Made by a program: the position numbers and the translations under genes. Of a stretch of 14,824 bases of DNA, positions 7,290-13,818 are shown one piece after another. The notes beneath the pieces were generated by a model. The model worked only from the letters and a program-made list of their open reading frames with translations. It was not told where the DNA came from and ran no database searches. Position 1 is the first letter of the stretch; each line of letters opens with the position of its first letter. This stretch comes from Clostridium sp. UBA4746 (GTDB lineage: Bacteria; Bacillota; Clostridia; Clostridiales; Clostridiaceae), in the NCBI GenBank assembly GCA_002403785.1, contig DHIM01000131.1, positions 28,058 to 42,881 on the forward strand, written 5' to 3'.

Positions 7290-8747
7290 ATGGGAAAGGT
7301 TTATTTAATGGGAGTTGGTCCAGGAGACGCAGAACTAATAACCCTAAAAGCCATAAGAATGCTCGGAAAATGTACAGCGGTTATGTATGATAGGCTCGCG
7401 AGTACGAGTGTACTTAAATACTTAAAAGATGAATGTATAATATACTATTGTGGAAAAGAGCCAGGATGCCATTATAAAACGCAACAAGAAATAAATGATA
7501 TGTTAGTAAATTTAGCTAAAAAGGATCATGTAGTTGGACGAATTAAGGGTGGGGATCCCTTTGTATTTGGACGAGGTGGCGAGGAAGCAATAGCTCTTAT
7601 AGATGAAAATATCGAATTTGAAGTTATACCTGGAATAACGTCTCCAATAGCGGTACTAAATTATGCAGGGGTACCTATAACTCACAGAGGTATAGCTCAA
7701 AGTTTTCACATATTTACCGCAATGAGTGCGGAAAAGCTTAATATAGATTGGAATGCAGTAGCGAGACTTGATGGAACATTGGTATTTATGATGGGATTTA
7801 AAAACATAGAAAAGATTGCAGAAAATCTCATTTCTAATGGGAAAAGCAGAGATACTCTCTGCGCAGTTATAATGAAGGGAACTACATCAAAACAAAAGAA
7901 AGTAGTGGGGACGCTGCAAAACATTTTAGTTAAAGTTAAGGAATCACAGATATCATCACCTTGCATTATTGTTGTGGGAGAAGTGGTCAAATTTAATGAA
8001 CAATTCAATTGGTATGAGAAAAAGCCTTTATTTGGTAAGAATATATGTATAACTCGTTCAAAGGAGCAATCAAAGGATCTTCGTGAGAAATTGATAGATT
8101 TAGGCGCAGAAGTACTAGAGATTAATTCCATTGGATTTAAGAATACTTCTTATAACTTAGAGACATGCAGAGAAAAGCTTAAAGATTATGACTTTATAGC
8201 TCTAACAAGTGTAAATGGAGTAAATTTCTTATTTGATTACTTAAAAGATATTGAATTTGATATAAGGAAACTTAAGGCTAAATTTGCAGCTATAGGGCCA
8301 GCTACTGCGAAGGCTCTTAAAAATAGAGGAATTGTGCCAAGCGTAATAGCTGACCATTTTGTTGCGGAGAGTTTATTTGATAAAATGAAAACCTATATAA
8401 AAGGGAACGACAAAGTTCTAGTACCTAGGTCAAAAGATGCAAGACCTTATTTGGTAGAAGAATTAAGAAATAGTGGATGTTATGTTGATGAAGTTTTTAC
8501 CTATGAAACAATATGTGGCAAATTGAGATCTGAGAGTGAGATAAAAGATGTAGATCTTATAGTATTTACTTCACCAACTACCGTTAAAAATATGATAACA
8601 ATGGTAGGTCTTGAAAATATAAAATCAAAAATAGCACTTGCTATAGGCCCGATAACTGCAAAGGCACTACTAAATCAAGGTATAGAATCTATTATATGCG
8701 ATGTTTATAGTGCTGAGGGAATAATTAAAAAACTTTTACAATTGTAA
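7290..8747 (+). CDS. cobA-hemD: Fused uroporphyrinogen-III C-methyltransferase / uroporphyrinogen-III synthase
   Basis: A 485-residue bifunctional protein. Residues 1-245 are the SAM-dependent methyltransferase (CobA/SUMT) that methylates uroporphyrinogen III at C2 and C7 to give precorrin-2: GVGPGD (8-13), CGKEPGCHYKTQQEIN (54-69), GRIKGGDPFVFGRGGEE (83-99), VIPGITS (112-118), and the GTL and IVVGEVV strands. Residues from about 246 to the end are uroporphyrinogen-III synthase (HemD), which closes and inverts ring D: KNICITRS (250-257), ALTSVNGVNFLF (about 306-317), AAIGPATAKAL, VPRSKDARPYL, FTSPTTVKNM and AIGPITAKAL. The order CobA then HemD means both steps around uroporphyrinogen III sit on one chain, and such fusions are known in clostridial hem clusters. 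AGAGGGGG (7276-7283) precedes the ATG at 7290. I see no frameshift between the domains. Confidence 0.95.
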   Translation: MGKVYLMGVGPGDAELITLKAIRMLGKCTAVMYDRLASTSVLKYLKDECIIYYCGKEPGCHYKTQQEINDMLVNLAKKDHVVGRIKGGDPFVFGRGGEEAIALIDENIEFEVIPGITSPIAVLNYAGVPITHRGIAQSFHIFTAMSAEKLNIDWNAVARLDGTLVFMMGFKNIEKIAENLISNGKSRDTLCAVIMKGTTSKQKKVVGTLQNILVKVKESQISSPCIIVVGEVVKFNEQFNWYEKKPLFGKNICITRSKEQSKDLREKLIDLGAEVLEINSIGFKNTSYNLETCREKLKDYDFIALTSVNGVNFLFDYLKDIEFDIRKLKAKFAAIGPATAKALKNRGIVPSVIADHFVAESLFDKMKTYIKGNDKVLVPRSKDARPYLVEELRNSGCYVDEVFTYETICGKLRSESEIKDVDLIVFTSPTTVKNMITMVGLENIKSKIALAIGPITAKALLNQGIESIICDVYSAEGIIKKLLQL

Positions 8748-8841
8748 TAGCACTTTAGTGGATTATTAATAACAATTAGGTGATAATTTAATAATAAAAT
8801 GTGGATAATATTAAAATTTATTTAACTAGGAGTGGATAACT
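8748..8841. other. Short intergenic gap before hemB
   Basis: A 94-nt A+T-rich gap. It contains the short palindrome TTACAATTGTAA (8736-8747), straddling the end of the upstream gene, and CACTTTAGTG (8751-8760). Neither is followed by a T-run, so I call no terminator. No convincing promoter is seen, although an internal one in so A+T-rich a gap cannot be excluded. Confidence 0.35.
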
Positions 8842-9807
8842 ATGTTCAAAAGAAATAGAAGATTAAGAGAAACAAGAAATATAAGAGATTTAGTACAAGA
8901 AACAATATTGACATCATCAGACTTTATATTTCCTATTTTTGTAGTAGAAGGTGAAAATATCAAGGAAGAGATATCTTCAATGCCAGGGAATTATCATTTT
9001 TCATTAGATAGACTTCATGAGGTTATTGAAGAAGTTGAAGAAGTGGGATTACGTGGAGTAATATTATTTGGATTACCAGATCATAAAGATGAAGTTGGTT
9101 GTGGGGCTTACGATAATGATGGTATTGTTCAAAGAGCAGTTAAAAAGACTCGGGAGATATCAAAAGATTTATTCATAATAACAGATGTATGTATGTGTCA
9201 ATATACAAGTCATGGACACTGTGGGATACTTGAAGGTTCAAAGGTTGATAACGATAAGAGCTTAAAATATATAGCAGAAATTGCTCTATCTCATGCTCGT
9301 GCTGGAGCTGACATGATAGCACCGTCTGACATGATGGATGGACATGTTTCTGCAATAAGAGCAATTTTAGATGATAATGGCTTTAAAGATATATCAATAA
9401 TGGCCTATAGTGCCAAATACTCCTCAGCGTTTTATGGTCCCTTTAGAGAAGCAGCAAATTCGACTCCACAGTTTGGGGATAGAAAAACTTATCAAATGGA
9501 TCCTGCAAATATTAGAGAAGCTATGAGAGAAATAGATTCTGATATTGATGAAGGCGCAGATATCATAATGGTAAAACCTGCACTATCATATTTAGATGTA
9601 ATAAGATGGGCTAGAGATAGACATGATGTTCCAGTAGCCGCTTATAGCGTTAGTGGGGAATTTGCTATGGTAAAAGCAGCTGCAAAACAGGGTTTAATTG
9701 ATGAGAAAGCTATAGCTATGGAAATGCATATTTCTATGAAAAGAGCGGGTGCGGATATGATAATTACTTATTATGCACTTGATTTATGTAGGTGGATTAG
9801 AGAGTAG
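8842..9807 (+). CDS. hemB: Delta-aminolevulinic acid dehydratase (porphobilinogen synthase)
   Basis: HemB condenses two 5-aminolevulinate molecules into porphobilinogen. The 321 residues match the family throughout. The active-site zinc cysteines lie in DVCMCQYTSHGHCG (115-128): C117, C119 and C127. The two Schiff-base lysines are K192 in AYSAKYSSAFYGPFREA (188-204) and K245 in IMVKPALSYLDVIR (242-255). Other conserved stretches are DEVGCGAYD (83-91), APSDMMDGHV (160-169) and AAYSVSGEFAM (266-276). The three cysteines predict a zinc-dependent enzyme rather than the magnesium-only type. AGGAGTG (8828-8834) precedes the ATG. It lies between cobA-hemD and hemL, in the same direction, with gaps of 94 and 82 nt. 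Confidence 0.97.
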   Translation: MFKRNRRLRETRNIRDLVQETILTSSDFIFPIFVVEGENIKEEISSMPGNYHFSLDRLHEVIEEVEEVGLRGVILFGLPDHKDEVGCGAYDNDGIVQRAVKKTREISKDLFIITDVCMCQYTSHGHCGILEGSKVDNDKSLKYIAEIALSHARAGADMIAPSDMMDGHVSAIRAILDDNGFKDISIMAYSAKYSSAFYGPFREAANSTPQFGDRKTYQMDPANIREAMREIDSDIDEGADIIMVKPALSYLDVIRWARDRHDVPVAAYSVSGEFAMVKAAAKQGLIDEKAIAMEMHISMKRAGADMIITYYALDLCRWIRE

Positions 9808-9874
9808 ATAGGAGATTACAATTTATATTAATTTTATTTTTTAAATATAACAAATGTATAAATCAAATTTTAGA

Positions 9875-9882
9875 AAAGAGGA
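9875..9882 (+). promoter_or_regulatory. hemL ribosome binding site that fixes the start
   Basis: AAAGAGGA lies 7 nt before the ATG at 9890. The frame is also open back to an ATG at 9854, which has no ribosome site and would add 12 residues not seen in the family. Confidence 0.75.
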
Positions 9883-9889
9883 AACTACT

Positions 9890-11164
9890 ATGAGAAACTT
9901 AGACATATTTAATGAATCAAAGCAATATATGCCTGGTGGTGTTAATAGCCCAGTTAGAGCTTTTAAAGATGTATCTGTAACTCCTCCAATTATTAAAAGC
10001 GGCAAAGGTGCGTATATTTATGATGAAGATGGAAATAAGTACATAGATTTTGTATGTGCATGGGGACCCATGCTACTTGGGCATTGTGATGATGATGTAG
10101 TAAAAACTATACAAAACACTTGTGCAAGTGCAATTGCATTTGGTGCATCTACAGAAATAGAGTTAAAAGTAGCAAAGCATATCTGCACAACTGTAGATAA
10201 TGTAGATATGGTTAGAATGGTTAACTCAGGTACAGAAGCTACAATGAGTGCAGTTAAGCTTGCAAGAGGGTACACCTGCAAGAATAAAATAATAAAATTT
10301 GCGGGTTGTTACCATGGACATTTTGAAAGCTTTTTAGTTGAGGCAGGTTCAGGAGTAATGACTGCAGGCATCGCTGGATCTGCAGGGGTTCCAAAAGAAA
10401 GCATTATTAATACATTAATTGCAAATTATAATGATATAAACAGTGTAAAAACACTATTTGAAAAATATGGCGATGATATTGCTTGCATAATTATTGAACC
10501 AGTAGCAGGAAATATGGGAGTTATACCAGCTGAGAAAGAATTTTTATTGGGGCTTAGAAAATTATGTGATAAATATAATAGTTTACTTATTTTTGACGAA
10601 GTAATGAGTGGATTTAGAGTAGCATATAAAGGAGCACAAAGTGTTTATAAAGTAGCTCCAGATTTAATTACATATGCAAAAATCATAGGTGGTGGACTTC
10701 CGTGTGGAGCTTTTGGTGGAAAAAGAGAGATAATGGAGTTGTTATCGCCTATTGGACCAGTTTATCAAGCAGGTACTATGTCGGGTAATCCAGTGGTAAT
10801 GGCAGCAGGTTATGAAACCTTAACTAAGCTTTATGATAACCCAAGCGTATATGTGACCATGGAGATGCTTTCAGAAAAACTTCAAAAGGGACTACTTGAG
10901 ATTGCAAAAGAAAAAGGGATACCTATGGTAGTTAATAGATGCGGCTCAATGATTACAGCTTTTTTTACTAAGAATAAAGAAGTTAAAAATTTCGATGATG
11001 CCAAAACTTGTGATGCTAAGTTATTTTCAAGATATTTTGAACACATGATAAAAAGTGGAATAAATATTGCGCCTTCTCAGTTTGAAGCAATTTTTTTATG
11101 TACTAAACATACCGAAAAGGATATTGAAAAATTCTTAGATGCATTTAGGAGTTTCACAGTATAA
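9890..11164 (+). CDS. hemL: Glutamate-1-semialdehyde 2,1-aminomutase
   Basis: HemL is a PLP enzyme that converts glutamate-1-semialdehyde (from HemA) to 5-aminolevulinate, completing the C5 route. From the ATG at 9890 it has 424 residues, the usual size. The N-terminus YMPGGVNSPVRAF (13-25) is diagnostic. Other motifs are VNSGTEATMSAVKLARG (111-127), YHGHFESFL (141-149), the cofactor aspartate region IFDEVMSGFR (234-243) with D236, the PLP lysine K264 in YAKIIGGGLPCGAFGG (262-277), and QAGTMSGNP (293-301). Pairing this gene with hemA in the same run means 5-aminolevulinate supply is controlled together with its use. It is the last gene of the run; the next 529 nt are non-coding. No classical terminator follows directly; the palindrome at 11221-11414 may act as one. 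Confidence 0.96.
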   Translation: MRNLDIFNESKQYMPGGVNSPVRAFKDVSVTPPIIKSGKGAYIYDEDGNKYIDFVCAWGPMLLGHCDDDVVKTIQNTCASAIAFGASTEIELKVAKHICTTVDNVDMVRMVNSGTEATMSAVKLARGYTCKNKIIKFAGCYHGHFESFLVEAGSGVMTAGIAGSAGVPKESIINTLIANYNDINSVKTLFEKYGDDIACIIIEPVAGNMGVIPAEKEFLLGLRKLCDKYNSLLIFDEVMSGFRVAYKGAQSVYKVAPDLITYAKIIGGGLPCGAFGGKREIMELLSPIGPVYQAGTMSGNPVVMAAGYETLTKLYDNPSVYVTMEMLSEKLQKGLLEIAKEKGIPMVVNRCGSMITAFFTKNKEVKNFDDAKTCDAKLFSRYFEHMIKSGINIAPSQFEAIFLCTKHTEKDIEKFLDAFRSFTV

Positions 11165-11220
11165 GTGACAAGTTAATAGTAATGCAAAAATGAAGTAATA
11201 ATTTTCTCGTATAGTGTGCT

Positions 11221-11414
11221 TAACAAAAGTATATATCACTAGAGATGCGTTCACTTTGCCAAGTAATTCTAAAATTTATTATATTTACATTTGCTAAAAA
11301 ACACAAACTCGCTATCGCTCGAACATGTGTTTTTCTTAACTCATCTGCAAATTAATAAATCAAGAATTACTAAGGCTTTCTCAAACGCATTTTACGCGAT
11401 ATATACTTTTGTTA
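11221..11414 (+). repeat. Long imperfect inverted repeat (MITE-like), copy E1
   Basis: The ends are a perfect 17-bp inverted pair: TAACAAAAGTATATATC (11221-11237) and its complement at 11398-11414. Further matched pairs run inwards in order: ATGCGTT/AACGCAT (11245-11251, 11384-11390), AGTAATTCT/AGAATTACT (11262-11270, 11363-11371), ATTTATT/AATAAAT (11274-11280, 11354-11360), ATTTGC/GCAAAT (11289-11294, 11347-11352) and AAAAACACA/TGTGTTTTT (11297-11305, 11326-11334), leaving a 20-nt loop. The whole 194 nt can thus fold into one long hairpin. It codes for no visible protein. A diverged, inverted second copy lies at 12326-12462, which argues for a mobile or once-mobile repeat rather than a local terminator. 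No clear target-site duplication is seen. The MITE label is inference. Confidence 0.75.
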
Positions 11415-11582
11415 GCATCCTACAAGAAAAAGAGTTTGTTTTCATAAACTGAACATTGTTTTTAATTCTAATCAGGATCTATCGCCTTTAAAGATTTTTA
11501 AAAGTAAAATATATGAGCATAAACATATTTAGTAGTATAAGTAGCAATGAGCCTACGGTTATGAAGTGAAAGATAGTATATA

Positions 11583-11611
11583 TAGACTGTTAATGAACGT
11601 TTTACTATAAT
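11583..11611 (+). promoter_or_regulatory. Putative sigma-A promoter of cbiT
   Basis: TAGACT (11583-11588, 4 of 6 to TTGACA), a 17-nt spacer and a perfect TATAAT (11606-11611). Transcription would start near 11618, giving a leader of about 75 nt. That leader contains CTGATT (11641-11646) pairing with AATCAG (11666-11671), a modest hairpin just before the ribosome site. It suggests cbiT can be expressed apart from the riboswitch operon. Confidence 0.5.
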
Positions 11612-11693
11612 AATTTCTTATATGCTGTTTTTTTATAAAGCTGATTTCCACTTGAGATTGTTAAGAATCAGAATAAAACAGGAGGTGTAGGTT

Positions 11694-12257
11694 ATGAAAT
11701 TTATTAAGGATAATGAATTTATACGGGGCAAATGCCCCATGACAAAGGAAGAGGTAAGAATTTTAAGTGTAGTAAAGTTAGAGCTTGAAGGGAATTATAG
11801 GGTATTAGATATTGGTGCGGGTACAGGATCAGTAAGTATACAGATGGCGAAGATCTGTAGTAAGGGTAAAGTTATAGCTATAGAAAAAGATGAAGAGGCA
11901 CTAGAAGTTATAAAACAGAATAAAGAAAAATTTAAAGTTGATAACATTGAAATAATAAAAGCCGAAGCCATGGAGATAGAAGGTAGTATAGTAGATGAAT
12001 TTGATGCTATATTTGTAGGTGGAAGTGGTGGAAATATAGACGATATTATTAGATGTTATGGCAGTAAACTTAAGAAGAACAAGAATATTGTTTTAAATTT
12101 TATAACTATAAATAACGTGTACAAGGCTATGGAAACTCTAAAAGAATTAAATTATGAGGTAGAATGTGTCCAAGTTCAAGTAAGCAAGACAAAGGGACAG
12201 AGTTATATGTTAATAGCAAATAATCCTATATTTGTTGTAAGTGGGAAAAAACAATAA
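11694..12257 (+). CDS. cbiT: Cobalt-precorrin-6B (C15)-methyltransferase, decarboxylating (CbiT)
   Basis: CbiT methylates cobalt-precorrin-6B at C15 and decarboxylates the C12 acetate side chain in anaerobic corrin synthesis. The 187-residue protein is the usual stand-alone CbiT size. It shows GKCPMTKEEVR (12-22; family GxPMTKxEVR), the SAM-binding LDIGAGTGSVS (38-48), AIEKDEEAL (62-70), and the family-specific IFVGGSGGNIDDII (106-119). A strong AGGAGGTG (11680-11687) precedes the ATG at 11694. It is isolated: CbiE, its usual fusion or neighbour partner, and the other ring-modifying cbi genes are absent from the window. It has its own likely promoter and lies between the two palindromic repeats. 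Other small Rossmann methyltransferases are an alternative, but the GGSGG motif favours CbiT. Confidence 0.92.
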   Translation: MKFIKDNEFIRGKCPMTKEEVRILSVVKLELEGNYRVLDIGAGTGSVSIQMAKICSKGKVIAIEKDEEALEVIKQNKEKFKVDNIEIIKAEAMEIEGSIVDEFDAIFVGGSGGNIDDIIRCYGSKLKKNKNIVLNFITINNVYKAMETLKELNYEVECVQVQVSKTKGQSYMLIANNPIFVVSGKKQ

Positions 12258-12325
12258 TACATAATAATTAATAATTGTTACATGTCCAGAGAACTTCCTA
12301 TTCGTAAGATTCTAATTTTTATGTG

Positions 12326-12462
12326 TAAAAAAAGTATATATTACGTATAATGCATTTGAACAAGCTTTAGAACTTCTTATTTTATTTTTAACAGATTAAT
12401 TAAAAATAAAATTAGTAGTTCTTAGCGATGTGAATGCATTAATATTAATATATACTTTTTTA
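12326..12462 (-). repeat. Long imperfect inverted repeat (MITE-like), copy E2, likely bidirectional terminator
   Basis: Perfect inverted ends of 16 bp: AAAAAAGTATATATTA (12328-12343) and its complement at 12446-12461. Inner pairs are TAATGCATT/AATGCATTA (12348-12356, 12433-12441), AGAACT/AGTTCT (12369-12374, 12417-12422) and ATTTTATTTTTAA/TTAAAAATAAAAT (12379-12391, 12400-12412), leaving an 8-nt loop. Its left arm (12326-12386) aligns without gaps to the complement of the E1 right arm (11414 back to 11354) with 49 of 61 identities by hand count, so E1 and E2 are one family; the strand given is relative to E1. T-runs flank the stem in both reading directions, and it fills the gap between convergent cbiT and asd, so it can end transcription from both sides. 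Confidence 0.75.
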
Positions 12463-12464
12463 TT

Positions 12465-13550
12465 TTATTTAGATGTTAAAAAGCCTTCTTTCATTAAAAG
12501 TTCAGCAGAAAGCACTGCACCACCGGCGGCTCCTCGTAAAGTATTGTGTGACAAACAGACAAACTTGTAATCAAATAATTTATCCTCGCGAAGTCGTCCA
12601 ATTGATATTCCCATACCCTTTTCAATATTTCGATCGAGCCTTGTTTGAGGTCTATCATTTTCCTCAAAGTATGTTAAAAACTGTTTAGGGGCATTTGGAA
12701 GATCTAAAAGTTGTGGTTTTCCTTGATATTCAGCCCAAAGCTTTAAAATAGTTTCTTTTGATGGCTTATTTTCAAAGGAAACAAACACTGCAGCTAAATG
12801 ACCATCTGCCACAGGAACACGAATGCACTGAGTTGAGATTATAGGTTCCTCAGCGTTAACAATCTTATCATTCTCAATATGACCCCATATTTTTAGGGGT
12901 TCCTGTTCACTCTTCTCTTCTTCCCCACCTATATATGGTATAACATTATCAACAATTTCTGGCCAGTCTGAGAATATTTTTCCAGAGCCGGATATAGCTT
13001 GATATGTGCAAACTAGTATCTTTGTGGGTTTATATTCCATAAGTGGACTTATAGCAGGAACATAACTTTGAATTGAACAGTTAGGTTTTACCACTATAAA
13101 GCCTCTTTTAGTGCCTAAACGCTTACGTTGAACGTTTATTAGTTCAAAATGGTCAGCATTTATTTCGGGTATGACCATTGGAACATCGGGAGTACTTCGA
13201 TTTGCAGAGTTATTTGAAACTACAGGAGTTTCAGCTTTTGCATATCTTTCCTCAATTTCTCTTATTTCATCCGCAGGCATATTTACAGCGCAGAAGACGA
13301 AATCTACCTGACTGCTTATTACATCTACTTCATTGATGTTTTTTAAGACTATGTTTTTAACGCACTCAGGCATAGGTACGTCTAATTTCCATCTATTATT
13401 TACTGCCTCATAATAAGTTTTACCCACAGAGTTCTTACTAGCAGCAATAACAGCTATTTCAAAATAAGGGTGATTTTCAAGTAGTGTAACAAGACGTTGA
13501 CCAACGAAACCAGTTCCACCTAATAATCCGACTTTTAATTTTTTAACCAT
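12465..13550 (-). CDS. asd: Aspartate-semialdehyde dehydrogenase
   Basis: Asd reduces L-aspartyl-4-phosphate with NADPH to aspartate 4-semialdehyde, the branch point to lysine/diaminopimelate, threonine and methionine. The 361-residue protein belongs to the longer archaeal/fungal-like Asd branch. It has the NADP-binding GLLGGTGFVGQR (8-19), AASKNSVGKTY (36-46), SNNSANR (112-118), the catalytic C158 in KPNCSIQ (155-161), QAISGSG (184-190), and RVPVADGH (244-251) with the proton-shuttling histidine H251. On the minus strand a GGAGG ribosome site (plus-strand 13561-13565) lies 10 nt before the ATG. It faces cbiT and is divergent from speD. It is unrelated in function to the B12 genes, although methionine and SAM supply links it loosely to speD and to SAM-dependent corrin methylation. 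Confidence 0.96.
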   Translation of the reverse strand: MVKKLKVGLLGGTGFVGQRLVTLLENHPYFEIAVIAASKNSVGKTYYEAVNNRWKLDVPMPECVKNIVLKNINEVDVISSQVDFVFCAVNMPADEIREIEERYAKAETPVVSNNSANRSTPDVPMVIPEINADHFELINVQRKRLGTKRGFIVVKPNCSIQSYVPAISPLMEYKPTKILVCTYQAISGSGKIFSDWPEIVDNVIPYIGGEEEKSEQEPLKIWGHIENDKIVNAEEPIISTQCIRVPVADGHLAAVFVSFENKPSKETILKLWAEYQGKPQLLDLPNAPKQFLTYFEENDRPQTRLDRNIEKGMGISIGRLREDKLFDYKFVCLSHNTLRGAAGGAVLSAELLMKEGFLTSK

Positions 13551-13683
13551 TGCATTAATACCTCCAATTCTAATAATTTACATTTATGGAAAGATATAAA
13601 CAGTATATTAAATTATATTCATATCCATGTTATAAAGTGAATAGGATAATAACATAAAAGAATATATGTTACTACTATAAATA

Positions 13684-13712
13684 ATTATAATGTTAAAAAG
13701 TATATACTTCAA
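13684..13712 (-). promoter_or_regulatory. Putative sigma-A promoter of asd
   Basis: Read on the minus strand: TTGAAG (plus 13707-13712, 4 of 6), a 17-nt spacer, and a perfect TATAAT (plus 13684-13689). Transcription would start near 13677, giving a leader of about 125 nt. That leader contains a 7-bp hairpin with arms TAACATA/TATGTTA at 13650-13671. The spacer contains the 12-bp palindrome AAGTATATACTT (13698-13709). I recognise no lysine riboswitch or T-box in the leader. Confidence 0.5.
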
Positions 13713-13755
13713 GCAAATTATTATATAGAATAGGTATGGACAATAAATTCATGTC

Positions 13756-13784
13756 TTGACAATGAATCATAAGTTATGTGATTT
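13756..13784 (+). promoter_or_regulatory. Weak candidate promoter of speD
   Basis: A perfect TTGACA is at 13756-13761, but the sequence 17 nt later (TGATTT, 13779-13784) is a poor -10 box. It is in the right place, 35-60 nt before the speD start. I give it low confidence. Confidence 0.25.
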
Positions 13785-13818
13785 TTTAGAAGAAGTCTAG
13801 TAGAAATGGGGAATAAAT

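Larger units (their letters stand above)
11165..11693. other. 529-nt non-coding region between hemL and cbiT
   Basis: I see no supportable gene on either strand. It holds a long imperfect palindrome (11221-11414, listed separately), about 170 nt of A+T-rich sequence in which I recognise nothing, and then a putative cbiT promoter and leader (from 11583). The cobalamin riboswitch B12 box is absent here. Confidence 0.6.

Noticed and set aside
7706..8131. 141-codon open frame on the minus strand within cobA-hemD
   Set aside because: It lies opposite a well-conserved coding region, shows no recognisable family features, and is explained by the codon pattern of the real gene. The other antisense frames inside hem and cob genes were dropped for the same reason.
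9854..9889. N-terminal extension of hemL to an ATG at 9854
   Set aside because: No ribosome site; the ATG at 9890 has one and gives the normal HemL N-terminus.
11221..11414. CRISPR array or insertion sequence
   Set aside because: There are no regularly spaced direct repeats and no transposase coding capacity; the pattern is one long inverted repeat.
11165..11693. A second cobalamin riboswitch or a small gene before cbiT
   Set aside because: The B12 box and core aptamer motifs are absent, and no open frame has a ribosome site with family-like features. The structure present is the long palindrome.
12290..12381. Direct repeat AGAACTTCCTATT (12290-12302) and AGAACTTCTTATT (12369-12381)
   Set aside because: A 12-of-13 match between E2 and its left flank is suggestive, but too short and A+T-rich to call a duplication or a target-site repeat.
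12473..12688. 71-codon plus-strand open frame opposite the asd 3' end
   Set aside because: It is antisense to conserved Asd sequence, begins in the asd C-terminal codons, and has no convincing ribosome site.
13551..13818. Lysine riboswitch or T-box in the asd leader
   Set aside because: Neither the lysine aptamer motifs nor a T-box sequence could be found; only a small 7-bp hairpin is present.
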